Counted from the first letter of the stretch, positions 26,924 through 35,760 are shown. The stretch: DNA of 64,000 nt from Verrucomicrobiota bacterium (GCA_016871515.1 VHDE01000014.1:1-64000), one strand, 5' to 3'. Notes: generated from the sequence alone by a model not told the origin. Numbers and translations are program-made.

Positions 26924-27541
26924 ATGGCGACAGATTCCGACTCAGGAGGCCGAAGGGGTTTTGCTGCCTATCTCCCGCTGATTGTCGCGCTATTGGTGAT
27001 GCCGGGAGTCGCTTACTTGACTTTGAAATATCTTCCTGAGCTGAAGACCCTCCAACGACAAGCGGCGGATGCGAGCACCAATCAACCGAGCGCCAAGCCT
27101 ACGAACCAATTCAAACTGCTTAAGCAAAAGGCGGCGCCCCGGATGCCGGTCCCGATCGCGGACGGACAGTTGGGCTTTGACCCTGATGTTTCGAAAGAGC
27201 CCGGGCCAGTCCGGTTAGTTTTAACCAACGCGCCGAACGTTTCGAATTTCACGATGACGCTCCGGCTGGCGGATCGCAATCGCCCGCGTCACGCTTTGGT
27301 CGAACTCTTCATGCTAGGGGAGAACACGGACGAATTAATCGCTAAGGCAAATCTGGCTAACTCGAAGGATCCGGGACTGTACCGGAGCATCACCAACCGG
27401 CTGAGTGGCAAAACGGCCGACAACCTCCTCAAGCCGGGTTCTCGAAACGTCCTTCGCACCGAGTTGCTGGCGCTATGCAATCAATTGATGGGCTCGAATA
27501 CCGTGCACGAGATATTAATTACGGCTTTGGTCGTTCAGTAG
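26924..27541 (+). CDS. FliL-like single-pass membrane protein
   Basis: A 205-residue protein with one membrane helix (about residues 14-34), a Pro/Gln-rich linker and a C-terminal domain with the FliL pattern: NVSNFTMTLRLADRNRPRH (first strand), then KDPGLYRSITNRLSGKTADNLLKPG and the terminal RTELLALCNQLMGSNTVHEILITALVVQ-like segment, whose end mimics the 'vyfTefvvQ' of FliL. FliL supports flagellar stators, but there is no flagellar gene in the window, so this is a FliL-like protein with an unknown partner. The TPR gene follows at 27558 on the same strand, probably in one transcript. Confidence 0.68.
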   Translation: MATDSDSGGRRGFAAYLPLIVALLVMPGVAYLTLKYLPELKTLQRQAADASTNQPSAKPTNQFKLLKQKAAPRMPVPIADGQLGFDPDVSKEPGPVRLVLTNAPNVSNFTMTLRLADRNRPRHALVELFMLGENTDELIAKANLANSKDPGLYRSITNRLSGKTADNLLKPGSRNVLRTELLALCNQLMGSNTVHEILITALVVQ

Positions 27542-27557
27542 CCGCGATAATTTTCCG

Positions 27558-28073
27558 ATGGGACCCTCGATGAAAGCGCTTGAACCTCCGGACAGCCACT
27601 TCCTGTCGGCTGCCCAAGGGTGGATGGAATTGGGGTGCCATCGAGAGGCTAATGAGGAGCTGGCCAGAATTCGACCGGAAAGGGCAAGGCATCCGGATGT
27701 CTTGCAAGTTCGGTGGCACATCCAGGCAAAGGCAAAGCAGTGGGAGACTTGTCTCGAGATCGGCAAGACAATGGTCCAAGTCGAACCGAACGAACCTTAC
27801 GGCTGGATCAATCGCGCCAACGCGCTGTTTTATCTGAAACGATATCAGGAAGCGCATGATGCTCTCTGGCCGGCGTTGGAACGGTTCCCGGAAAACCCCT
27901 TTGTGCCTTACAATCTGGCTTGTTACACCTGCCAATTAGGCCGCGTCGAGGAAGCGCTGGTATGGTTTCAAAAGGCGCTTGATTTCAGCGACCGCAAGCA
28001 ATTGATTGAAATGGGGCTGAAGGACCCCGATCTCGAACCCATTTGGGTTCAAATTCGCACAAGCGTCGTTTAG
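27558..28073 (+). CDS. Tetratricopeptide repeat protein
   Basis: A 171-residue all-helical protein with three to four TPR units: SAAQGWMELGCHREANEEL, WETCLEIGKTMVQVEPNEP and YGWINRANALFYLKRYQEAH, then PYNLACYTCQLGRVEEALVWF. No signal peptide, so a cytoplasmic adaptor. It starts 16 bases after the FliL-like gene (ATG 27558; an internal ATG at 27570 is equally possible) and its stop overlaps the end of a convergent gene by 4 bases. Partners are unknown. Confidence 0.82.
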   Translation: MGPSMKALEPPDSHFLSAAQGWMELGCHREANEELARIRPERARHPDVLQVRWHIQAKAKQWETCLEIGKTMVQVEPNEPYGWINRANALFYLKRYQEAHDALWPALERFPENPFVPYNLACYTCQLGRVEEALVWFQKALDFSDRKQLIEMGLKDPDLEPIWVQIRTSVV

Positions 28074-28450
28074 CGCCGTGGCGGTCCCGGTGAGGCGAGT
28101 CGTTGCAAGGTTTGCTTGACTGAGTCCAGGAGCTTGAAAGCTTTTTCGGTTTCTTGTTTCGAGAGGAGTTCTTCCACTTGTTGCAATGTTTCCTGAACGA
28201 CGCCCAAAACCTTCTCGTTCTTGTCTTTCTTCATGAACCACGCCTGCATTAGCATCGAAGCGCCGGTGACGTAGAGGTTCTGCCCTTTCATTTCCAAAAC
28301 TTCGAGCGACGGTTTTACGATGAACTGGCGCGCGTGCCAGGTGAACGTGACAGCGCCGGCGTTCTCGTTAACATGAAGATGAGTTATCGACTTGGACTGG
28401 GGAATAGTTTGGCGGATGTACTGGGAGAGTTCTTCTAGTTTTGGATTCAT
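28070..28450 (-). CDS. Conserved-looking small cytoplasmic protein, unknown function
   Basis: A 126-residue soluble protein with a beta-rich first half (THLHVNENAGAVTFTWHARQFIVKP) and a helical C-terminal half (ETLQQVEELLSKQETEKAFKLLDSVKQ) that could form a coiled coil. I do not recognise a family. The ATG at 28450 is preceded by GGTGATCTC, a reasonable ribosome-binding site, and codon use resembles neighbours, so I judge it real. It is convergent with, and overlaps by 4 bases, the TPR gene. Confidence 0.7.
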   Translation of the reverse strand: MNPKLEELSQYIRQTIPQSKSITHLHVNENAGAVTFTWHARQFIVKPSLEVLEMKGQNLYVTGASMLMQAWFMKKDKNEKVLGVVQETLQQVEELLSKQETEKAFKLLDSVKQTLQRLASPGPPRR

Positions 28451-28689
28451 GAGATCACCAAAGTACTGTTCTTCACTTTACAAACACCTGGGTAACACGC
28501 GTTCCGTTTCCTGCAACCGCAAGCATCACTATGCAGAGACTGAACTTCTTGGCGAGCCAAATAAATTCAAATCGAACTGGAATTTTCCCGGACACCTGCT
28601 TAAATTGCCGCGACTGAAGTTCAGCGTGATTACCTTTTTAGTTTGGTTCCAAACCACCACGATTTGTGAACGGCTAGAAAAGGGGCCCA

Positions 28690-29130
28690 ATGAACATACT
28701 GCAAGAGATTTTCCGTAGTCCGGATCTGTTCGTCCCGTTCAAGGCTGGCCAGGCGATTTTCAAGGAAGGCGAACACGGGGAGGTGATGTGCGTCTTAACT
28801 GAGGGAGAAGCGGAAGTTCGCGTCCACGACAAAGTAATCGGGACGTTCTCACCGATTGAAGTATTTGGCGAAATGGCCGTTATCGACCCGCACCCGCGCA
28901 GCGTCACTGTGATGGCCAAAAACGATTGCAAGCTTGCGCGCATCAATCAAAAACGGTTCCTGTTCCTGATCCAGCAGAAGCCGCAGTTCGCCATCTACAT
29001 CATGAAAGTATTGGTCGAGCGGATTCGCTGGATGGATTCGCTGGCCAAGAGCGCGGCGCAGGCGCAGCCGGCGCCTGCGCCTTCTGCTCCGGCCGAAGCG
29101 CCTGCTGCCCAGCCAGAGCAAAAGCCGTGA
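28690..29130 (+). CDS. Cyclic-nucleotide-binding domain protein without DNA-binding domain
   Basis: A 146-residue protein that is one cNMP-binding (Crp-like) beta-roll: VPFKAGQAIFKEGEHGEVMCVL, FGEMAVIDPHPRSVTVMA (the phosphate-binding-cassette position, with FGEMA and R..S) and KNDCKLARINQKRFLFL. It ends in a helix and an Ala/Pro/Gln-rich tail (APAPSAPAEAPAAQP). No helix-turn-helix is present, so it should signal by protein contact rather than bind DNA. AAGGGG lies upstream of the ATG. A PBC this close to consensus could bind a nucleotide, but that is untested. Confidence 0.85.
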   Translation: MNILQEIFRSPDLFVPFKAGQAIFKEGEHGEVMCVLTEGEAEVRVHDKVIGTFSPIEVFGEMAVIDPHPRSVTVMAKNDCKLARINQKRFLFLIQQKPQFAIYIMKVLVERIRWMDSLAKSAAQAQPAPAPSAPAEAPAAQPEQKP

Positions 29131-29216
29131 TAACATTTCAGAGGCGGTCAAGGAAACCTTCCATGAACCTCACAGGGGCGGGGACGGTCATGGTCCTAAT
29201 GCTCGCGCCAGCGTCG

Positions 29217-29256
29217 TAGGATAGGCGTCCCGCCTGTCGAGCATTTGCGTGCACCA
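29217..29256. repeat. 'aggataggcgtcccgcctgtc' repeat copy
   Basis: A copy of the repeat arm seen at 15395-15418 and 57719-57750, here directly in front of the nicotinamidase fragment; the shared sequence continues into 'gagcatttgcgt(g/a)cacca'. Confidence 0.7.
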
Positions 29257-29258
29257 AC

Positions 29259-29717
29259 ATGAATTGCTTGATCCTCGTTGACATTCAGAATGACTTCTTG
29301 CCTGGTGGCGCATTGGCTCTGCCCGACGGAGATGCGGTCATCCCTATCGCCAACAAATTACAGCCTGCGTTCCAGCTCGTCATCGCGACGCAGGATTGGC
29401 ATCCGGCCAGCCACGGCAGTTTCGCCGCGAGTCATCCGGGCCGGAATGTGTTCGAACAGGTTGAACTGAATGGTTTGCCGCAAACGTTGTGGCCGGTTCA
29501 TTGTGTGCAAGGAACACGCGGGGCCGAACTGGCGGCAACGCTAAATCGCGACCGCATCACCAAAGTGTTCCCGAAAGGAACCGACGCAGGAATTGATAGC
29601 TACAGCGGGCTGTTCGACAACGGCCATCGCAAGTCGACTGGACTGGATGAATGGCTCAAGCAACAGGACGTCACCGAGGTTTTCATCTGCGGTCAAACAA
29701 CGGGTTATGAGCTTTGA
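29259..29717 (+). pseudogene. pncA: Nicotinamidase (PncA) truncated before the catalytic cysteine
   Basis: A 152-residue open frame that starts as a good PncA: MNCLILVDIQNDFLPGGAL with the catalytic Asp, the metal-site stretch TQDWHPASHGSFA, LWPVHCVQGTRGAEL, the Lys region KVFPKGTD and SYSGLFDN. It stops at the strand that should read 'GLATDYCVK'. Here it is CGQTTGYEL followed by TGA, so the catalytic Cys and the last ~50 residues are missing, and I found no continuation in other frames. The product should be inactive. NAD salvage would need another copy. Confidence 0.8.
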
Positions 29718-30054
29718 TTGATGCTTACCTCTGGCGAGTGCTCCTCCTGGCGATTTGCGGCACGGTTACGTCTTCCTTGGTGGCTCAAGATCAGTTCCGA
29801 CCTGCAATCGCAAACATCGCAATCACTAATTCGCAGAAGCTGATTCGCGTCGGGCGGAGTGGCTGTCGATGCGACCCGAATCGTCGGCGAACTCGATATT
29901 CTCTAACTGAAGCACTGTTTCCCAGCCTTCGTCGTAAACTTAATCGCAAACTTTATCGGAATCCACGCTTCGATCAAAGTTCAAGAAAGCGTGTCGCGCT
30001 ATCGCTTGCCACCGCACTCCAAGGCGCCGACATGGAGAATGCCTTCTCGCTGAG
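29718..30054 (+). other. Degenerate stretch between truncated pncA and MOSC fragment
   Basis: An open frame of 125 codons (29714-30091) exists here, but its product shows no family features and reads out of frame into the MOSC remnant. I regard this stretch as decayed sequence, possibly including what is left of the MOSC N-terminus. Confidence 0.45.
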
Positions 30055-30333
30055 TTGCCGCGAACAGCCGGCGCACGCGTTGCGGACCTAAACTCCCTGG
30101 TTGGCCAGGAGTTTCAAATTCAAGGTCTCCGCTTCTTGGGAACGGAACAATGCCAGCCTTGCTACTGGATGAACGAAGCGTTCTGTCCAGGGACTGAACA
30201 AGCGTTGCAGAATCGAGGTGGCCTGCGCGCCCGAATATTGAGCAGCGGAATCCTGCGTGTAGTTGGACAAGCCAAAACGGTTAACGATCTTTTTCGCATC
30301 TACACCTGCCCCAGTTGTGCGTGCGTAACCTGA
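30055..30333 (+). pseudogene. C-terminal fragment of a MOSC-domain protein
   Basis: Residues from ADLNSLVGQEFQIQG through LRFLGTEQCQPCYWMNE and RGGLRARILSSGILRVV match the C-terminal half of MOSC domains (molybdenum cofactor sulfurase C-terminal), including the Cys in CQPCYWM thought to carry sulfur. The N-terminal half of the domain is not readable in any frame upstream. It appears to be the end of a once larger gene; expression is doubtful. Confidence 0.65.
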
Positions 30334-30398
30334 GCGCTCACGACACTCAAATCCGCTGGTAACAGAGCCTCCTCTGCATGAAGGCAAGGGTAGGGCGG

Positions 30399-30480
30399 GG
30401 CAGGGCGCGTCACTCGGTGCGCGCCGCGAAAGACTTGCTTCATGCTGATGTCCGGCGCGCACGGAGTGACGCGCCCTGCC
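30399..30480. repeat. Inverted repeat with 27-base arms
   Basis: Arms 30399-30425 and 30454-30480 (ggcagggcgcgtcactcgg... ) are inverted copies with one mismatch, 28 bases apart. It lies just upstream of the second quinoprotein gene. Confidence 0.8.
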
Positions 30481-30539
30481 TCTCAAACCCAAGGTGAAGT
30501 GTGCCAAGGTTGCGTGCCTCGATTTAGGAACCTGATCGT

Positions 30540-31709
30540 ATGAATCCGAGCATTTCAACGCGAGCTGTTCGATCGATTCCAGCAGTAGCGAGCCTGGTCG
30601 CTTTACTCGCACTGATTCTCTGGCTGTGGCTCGCCCGCAACACAGGACAGCGACTCGCCTTGCGTCTTCCGGGAGCGGACTCTTCGCCAATAACAGTCGA
30701 GTCCACACAGACGAATGCTGTCTTGCTGGGCCAAATGATTCGCCGTCCAGGGCAACCCTCCAAGCTGCCGGGCTCTTGGCCGCGATTCCGTGGCCCGAAC
30801 TTGGATGGAATCTCAGCCGAGCCCACGACGCTGGCGCGTGAATGGAAATCAGCGGGGCCGCAGCCATTGTGGTCGCTTGACGTTGGCGAAGGTTATGCCA
30901 GCGCTGCCATTCACAGCGGTCGTGTTTGCGTGATGGATTATGACCAGGAGAAACGCCAAGACGCGTTGAGATGTTTCTCGTTAACCGATGGCCAAGAGAT
31001 CTGGCGGTATGCCTACCCCATCGCCGTGAAGCGCAATCATGGAATGTCACGCACAGTTCCGGCGGTGACGGACAAATACGCGGTCGCCATGGGTCCGAAA
31101 CGCCACGTGCTTTGCGTTGATGCCAAGACAGGCCAATTGCAGTGGGGAATTGATTTGGTGCAGCAATTAGGCGCGACCGTTCCACCGGGGCATGCAGGCC
31201 AATGTCCGCTGCTGGACGGTGAAAGGTTGATTGTGGCCGTTGGCGGTAAGGAGGCGCTGTTGGTCGCGGTCGATCTCGAAACGGGCAAACCGGTTTGGCA
31301 GACGCCGAACCCCAAGAAATCGCAGATGACGCATTCATCCGTCATCCCCATGGAGTTTGCCGGGCGCCGCCTGTACGTTTATTGCGGGAGCCTGGGAATC
31401 GTGGGCGTCTCAGCAGCGGACGGCACATTGTTGTGGGAATCTTCCGATTGGAAAATTAGCATTGCGACGATCCCATCACCTGTGATTTTGGACGGCGGCA
31501 AGATATTTCTCTCTGGCGGCTACAATGCGGGCAGCATGATGCTCCAGCTAAAGGTTGAGGGTGAAAAGATGACACCGAGCGTTCTCCACCGTTTGCCGCC
31601 GGAAACCTTCGGCTCAACACAGCACACGCCGATTTACCTGCAGCAGCATCTCTTTGGCGTCCGCCCGGATGGCCAATTCGTTTGCTTGGCTCACAGGAGC
31701 GCGGCTTGA
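30540..31709 (+). CDS. PQQ-like beta-propeller protein, apparently shortened at the C-terminus
   Basis: A 389-residue membrane-anchored or exported quinoprotein-like protein. N-terminal hydrophobic segment at about 12-32; then GSWPRFRGPNLDGIS, the family's usual entry, and blades marked by QPLWSLDVGEGYAS, GQEIWRYAYP, GKPVWQTPNPKK and DGTLLWESSDWK. It ends ...LFGVRPDGQFVCLAHRSAA, whereas relatives continue for one to two more blades after 'DGQFVCLD', so the C-terminus has probably been lost by a frameshift or rearrangement near 31685. AGGAA precedes the ATG. It is a paralogue of the gene at 20613. Confidence 0.8.
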   Translation: MNPSISTRAVRSIPAVASLVALLALILWLWLARNTGQRLALRLPGADSSPITVESTQTNAVLLGQMIRRPGQPSKLPGSWPRFRGPNLDGISAEPTTLAREWKSAGPQPLWSLDVGEGYASAAIHSGRVCVMDYDQEKRQDALRCFSLTDGQEIWRYAYPIAVKRNHGMSRTVPAVTDKYAVAMGPKRHVLCVDAKTGQLQWGIDLVQQLGATVPPGHAGQCPLLDGERLIVAVGGKEALLVAVDLETGKPVWQTPNPKKSQMTHSSVIPMEFAGRRLYVYCGSLGIVGVSAADGTLLWESSDWKISIATIPSPVILDGGKIFLSGGYNAGSMMLQLKVEGEKMTPSVLHRLPPETFGSTQHTPIYLQQHLFGVRPDGQFVCLAHRSAA

Positions 31710-31945
31710 CGGGCGAAATCAAGACCCAAACTGTCCGGCGATGCCTCTGCGAACGATCACGCGCGAAGCTGTGCAGCCTTCTCCAGCTCCCGCTGACCGC
31801 GACGGTTAGGCTAGGCTAGGTCAGGCCCCGGTGTCGAAGAGGCGAAACCATTCGAGCTCTGGCGGAGCTGTGCCGCTCACGGCGTTCGATTGGAGTATGT
31901 TGACCTGTCCGGCAGATGCGCACGGCAGCTACCGCCGTTTCGTTA

Positions 31946-33214
31946 TCAATTCGGCCAGTTTACGAGTGGCAACGCTGTTTCAGCTTCGATGGCCAGTAAC
32001 CGGTTGTACTTGCTCAATCGTTCCGATTGCATGATTGATCCGACCTTGAGCTGATCACCGCGCCAGCCTGCCGCCAGGTCCGCCAGCCAATTGTCTTCCG
32101 TTTCACCGCTGCGGGCGCTGATGGTTACGCGCCAGCCCGCGGCCTGTGCGAGGCGGCAGCTTTCAAGCGCTTCGGTTAGCGTGCCGATTTGATTCACCTT
32201 TAGAAGCAAAGTATCGGCCGCGTTAAGCGCGATGGCCCGCTCGATTCTTGCCTGGTTCGTGCAAAGCAAATCATCGCCGACCGTTAAGGCGCGGCTGGCG
32301 AGGCATTCGCGCAGTTTTGGCCAATGGGGCCAATCGTCTTCCGCCAAACCGTCTTCGAGGCTGACAATCGGGTACCGTTCAATCCAGTCGTCGATTTGCC
32401 GAATCATCGCAGAACTGTCCATCGCTGTGAGGCCAAGCTGATAACGGCCGTCCCGATAGAAGTGGCTCGACGCCACATCAACCGCGAGGGACACGTCTCG
32501 CCCTGGCTCGAACCCGCCCATTCGAATGGCCGCAACCGCATCTTCGAGCATCGCTTCCGCGCTGGCGAACGGCGGCGCCAATCCGCCCTCGTCCGCTTTG
32601 AGAGCCCGCATGCCATATTTCTGCGCGATTAAATCGATCGCTGACTGATAGACGGCAAATGTTATCGCCAGCGCTTCATCGATGGTGCGCGCTGATCTAG
32701 GGACGACGAGCACGTCTTGGAGCGGCGCTTGTCCACCCGCATGTTTGCCGCCGCTAAAAAGATTGATCGTAGGCCGCGGCAATGTTTGCAAAGGAACACC
32801 GAGGAGGCCGGCAAAGTACTGGTAAAGTGGCTGCGCCATTTGCCGGGCTGCGGCGCGGGCAAAGGCAAGGCTCACTGAAAGGATTGCGTTCGCGCCCAGC
32901 GCTGATTTGTTCTGCGTGCCATCCAATTCCAGAAGGGCGCGGTCCAACGCTTCCTGATCGGCCAAGGATCGGCCCGTTAGCGCGGCATTCAGCTTCTGAT
33001 TAACGTTCTGGACTGCCCGACGGCAACCGAACCCTCGATAACGATTCGGATCGCCGTCCCGCAATTCGAGTGCCTCAGCTTTTCCAGTCGATGCTCCGGA
33101 AGGAACGGAAGCCGTAGCACGAAAACCACCTTTCAACGAGCAAGTGGTCTGAACGGTCGGGCGGCCCCGGCTGTCGAGGATTTCCAGCGCAGTCAGCTTT
33201 TCAATGGTGAACAT
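31946..33214 (-). CDS. Divergent enolase-family protein with altered catalytic residues
   Basis: A 422-residue enolase-superfamily protein close to phosphopyruvate hydratase: SVPSGASTGKAEALELRDGD, the His158 block NLFSGGKHAGG, Glu209 in KADEGGLAPPF, metal ligands Asp246 (AVDVASS), Glu287 (SLEDGL) and Asp314 (VGDDL), Lys339 (LLKVNQIGT) and Lys390 (DQLKVGS). Two catalytic positions differ from true enolase: the Glu of 'QEF' is Asp167 (PLQDVL), and the His of 'SHRSGETED' is Ala367 (SARSGETED). It may act on another phosphorylated hydroxy acid or be weak. The ATG at 33214 overlaps the kinase-like gene end by 14 bases, implying coupling. Confidence 0.88.
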   Translation of the reverse strand: MFTIEKLTALEILDSRGRPTVQTTCSLKGGFRATASVPSGASTGKAEALELRDGDPNRYRGFGCRRAVQNVNQKLNAALTGRSLADQEALDRALLELDGTQNKSALGANAILSVSLAFARAAARQMAQPLYQYFAGLLGVPLQTLPRPTINLFSGGKHAGGQAPLQDVLVVPRSARTIDEALAITFAVYQSAIDLIAQKYGMRALKADEGGLAPPFASAEAMLEDAVAAIRMGGFEPGRDVSLAVDVASSHFYRDGRYQLGLTAMDSSAMIRQIDDWIERYPIVSLEDGLAEDDWPHWPKLRECLASRALTVGDDLLCTNQARIERAIALNAADTLLLKVNQIGTLTEALESCRLAQAAGWRVTISARSGETEDNWLADLAAGWRGDQLKVGSIMQSERLSKYNRLLAIEAETALPLVNWPN

Positions 33215-34340
33215 GGTCGGATTGTTGCAACTGATCGCCGAATCGTTCAACCAATTCAGCGACCGTCCCAGGAGGGCGCGTTATCAACGAAAGCACAATC
33301 CGGCGCTGCCGGTCGCGTTCTTCGTTTGTCAGATACTCCAATGGCGATCGTCCATCGATTCTGGCGAGCAGACATCCGAGCGTGTGACGCACCACGCGGC
33401 CTTCAAGGTCCGAGTTCTTGTCTTTGCCCGAAACGGCTTGGACGTAGCTCTGCCAGTAAAACTGTGCGGCCTCGAGAAACTGCGCTCGAAAAGCACGCAA
33501 GTGATGCGCTTTGCTCAGCAGATGCGTGAGCGAGAATCCAAGATCGAAAGCGGGATCGCCAAAATGAATTACCTCATGATCGAGCAGGATCAAAATGCCG
33601 TTGTGAACCAAAATGTTCTTTGGACTGCAGTCACCATGGACAAGCGTTTCACGGATCGCGGCGGTTTGGGCGATCAAATCATTATAGAATTTCATTGCCG
33701 GGGGATTTCGCGTGGCCGTGTATCGATAGTACGGCTCGACACGCAGCGTCTCGAAGTACCGCCGGTCGTCGAAAACAACGGAAAGTTCGACTCGTTGGTC
33801 GCGTCCTCGACGGTGAATGGTCCCCAACAATTCCCCGAATTGCCTTATATGATCTCTCTCAAGGCCGCCCGCGAGCAGCCGAGTTTTCCAATTCTCATGC
33901 GGTTGGGGGACAGCTTGCATCGCTGCCAAATGGTGTTTGGCATCCTCAAAAATCAGCGGCGTAATGCTTCCTTCTGGAGCCAGCCGAGCCAGCCATTGCA
34001 AGCCTAACGCCTCTTGATGGCTTCGGCCTGGGTCACTGCGCCAGTCGGCTTCGACGCGCAGTTTTTCCAACGCCTGCTTAATGACAAAGGCCGGGCCGCG
34101 CCCACGTTCAACCAGGACCGTGCGATTCGACACGCCACCAGCTAACGTCGTGAACGATGGAACTTCCTCGTGGCTTAAATGCCCAGATTGCCGCAGGTAG
34201 CGCAAAAGATCGTCCGGGCATTCTATGTTAAGTTCGTTGGTCAAATGCCGTCGGCACTTTGCCGAAAAACTGTGAACGTGAAAAGCCTCGACACGTTTTG
34301 GGCGCGCATCTGGACCATGCGCTACAGGAAGATGGTTCAT
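33201..34340 (-). CDS. APH/choline-kinase-like phosphotransferase
   Basis: A protein of about 379 residues with the aminoglycoside-phosphotransferase/methylthioribose-kinase fold: LAGGVSNRTVLVERG (nucleotide loop), the ATP lysine in AFVIKQALEKLRV, the catalytic loop LVHGDCSPKNILVHNG (Brenner motif) and the metal-binding DHEVIHFGDPAFDLGF. Substrates of this fold are small hydroxyl or sugar compounds. The start is uncertain: ATG 34340 sits at the edge of a repeat, and a TTG at 34244 (TNELNIECPDD) would fit too. Its stop overlaps the enolase-like gene, so a small pathway 'phosphorylate then dehydrate' is plausible. Confidence 0.82.
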   Translation of the reverse strand: MNHLPVAHGPDARPKRVEAFHVHSFSAKCRRHLTNELNIECPDDLLRYLRQSGHLSHEEVPSFTTLAGGVSNRTVLVERGRGPAFVIKQALEKLRVEADWRSDPGRSHQEALGLQWLARLAPEGSITPLIFEDAKHHLAAMQAVPQPHENWKTRLLAGGLERDHIRQFGELLGTIHRRGRDQRVELSVVFDDRRYFETLRVEPYYRYTATRNPPAMKFYNDLIAQTAAIRETLVHGDCSPKNILVHNGILILLDHEVIHFGDPAFDLGFSLTHLLSKAHHLRAFRAQFLEAAQFYWQSYVQAVSGKDKNSDLEGRVVRHTLGCLLARIDGRSPLEYLTNEERDRQRRIVLSLITRPPGTVAELVERFGDQLQQSDHVHH

Positions 34341-34449
34341 GGGTGCAATGAGCGAAATCCTGTTTCGGAGAAATCTCTCCCCATCGGATGGGGCGAGGGG
34401 CTGCTTTTTGCTTTCGCCAGGCACAGTTCACAAGCAGGTTCATGGAAAG
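34339..34449. repeat. Composite 'family A' repeat
   Basis: Contains 'tcggagaaatctctcccc' (also at 57853-57870), the palindromic 'ccccatcggatggggcgagggg' core, and a 48-base tail (34402-34449) that is the reverse complement of 26178-26226. It lies between divergent genes and would hold their promoters. Confidence 0.82.
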
Positions 34450-34548
34450 CCTTGCTATCTTATCAAATGCTGGACAGGTGAGACGCACTCTCCTAGGCCA
34501 GTTCGGTCTGGCGTTGATTTACTCCTCGCGTAACACTGCTCGGCCTGG

Positions 34549-35760
34549 ATGCAAAAGAATTCTTCGATTGATGCACCGGCCTGCGAGCCTCGCTTGTGGC
34601 CGCTCGACCCACAGGCAACATTTCTTAATCACGGTTCGTTTGGAAGCTGTCCGCACGCCGTGCTCGACTTCCAACGGGAGCTGAGGAATCGCCTGGAACG
34701 GCAGCCGGTCCAATTCTTCGTTCGTGATTTTGAAGGATTGCTAGACCACGCCCGAGCAGAGTTAGCTCGTTTTGTGGGAGCTGCAGCGGACGATTTGGTC
34801 TTCGTCACTAACGCCACCGGGGGGGTCAATACGGTGTTGCGTTCACTTCGTTTCCAGCCCGGAGACGAGCTGCTGGTGACGGACCATGAGTACAACGCCT
34901 GTCGTAACGCGTTAGATTTCGTCGCGGAGAAGTCAGGCGCCCGTGTGATCGTGGCTGCCGTGCCCTTTCCCGTTCATTCTACAGCCGAGATTGTCGATCG
35001 CATACTAAAGCTGGTGAGCTCACGCACACGCCTGGCGCTCTTGGACCACGTCACCAGCCAAACGGGCATAGTCCTTCCAATAAGACAATTGGTGGTTGAA
35101 CTCGCTGAGCGCGGCGTCGAAATACTCGTCGATGGGGCGCACGCACCCGGAATGGCGTTGTTGCATTTGGAAGAACTGGGAGCGACTTACTACACGGGAA
35201 ATTGCCACAAATGGCTTTGTGCGCCGAAAGGAGCCGCGTTTCTCTGGGTCCGACGCGACCGGCAGCCGCTCATTCGTCCGCTGACCATCAGTCACGGCGC
35301 TAACTCGCGCAGAAAGGACCGCTCGCGTTTTCAGATTGAGTTTGGCTGGACTGGCACAAGCGATCCGACGGCCTGTTTGAGTGTGCCGGAAGCGATTCGT
35401 TATCTCAGCTCGCTATGTTCCGGTGGATGGCCGGAAGTGATGAGGCGAAACCGTGAGTTGGCGTTGGCGGGGCGAAAGACGCTTTGCGAGGCGTTGAACA
35501 TCCCTTTGCCATGCCCGGATGAATTCATTGGCTCGATTGCTTCAATTCCAATTCCGGACGCGTCCGCCGTCGAAACGCCTCCAACACCTCTCTATGGTGA
35601 CCCACTCCAGGACAAGCTTCGAGTGCATCACGGCATCGAGGCGCCGATCATCCCTTGGCCGGCGCCGCCGAAACGATTGCTCCGCATTTCCGCGCAACTT
35701 TACAATTCTCTAGACCAGTACAAGCGCCTGGCTGCGGCGATCACGACCGAGCTCGCCTGA
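34549..35760 (+). CDS. Class V aminotransferase (isopenicillin-N epimerase/cysteine desulfurase-like)
   Basis: A 403-residue PLP enzyme of fold type I, class V. TFLNHGSFGSCPHAVLD near the N-terminus, FVTNATGGVNTVLRSL (cofactor phosphate), DHVTSQTGIVLPI, the PLP-ring Asp in VEILVDGAHAPGM and the Schiff-base Lys in YTGNCHKWLCAPKGAAFL are all present. The 'NHGSFG' start and 'NCHKW' site are typical of the isopenicillin-N epimerase-like subgroup, whose real substrates in most bacteria are unknown. It is divergent from the kinase/enolase pair, with a repeat between. Length and ends are normal. Confidence 0.9.
   Translation: MQKNSSIDAPACEPRLWPLDPQATFLNHGSFGSCPHAVLDFQRELRNRLERQPVQFFVRDFEGLLDHARAELARFVGAAADDLVFVTNATGGVNTVLRSLRFQPGDELLVTDHEYNACRNALDFVAEKSGARVIVAAVPFPVHSTAEIVDRILKLVSSRTRLALLDHVTSQTGIVLPIRQLVVELAERGVEILVDGAHAPGMALLHLEELGATYYTGNCHKWLCAPKGAAFLWVRRDRQPLIRPLTISHGANSRRKDRSRFQIEFGWTGTSDPTACLSVPEAIRYLSSLCSGGWPEVMRRNRELALAGRKTLCEALNIPLPCPDEFIGSIASIPIPDASAVETPPTPLYGDPLQDKLRVHHGIEAPIIPWPAPPKRLLRISAQLYNSLDQYKRLAAAITTELA

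Noticed and set aside
30088-31338. 416-codon minus-strand frame opposite the second quinoprotein
   Set aside because: Arg/Pro/His-rich with no domain features and fully antisense to a recognisable PQQ-propeller gene; a codon-bias shadow.
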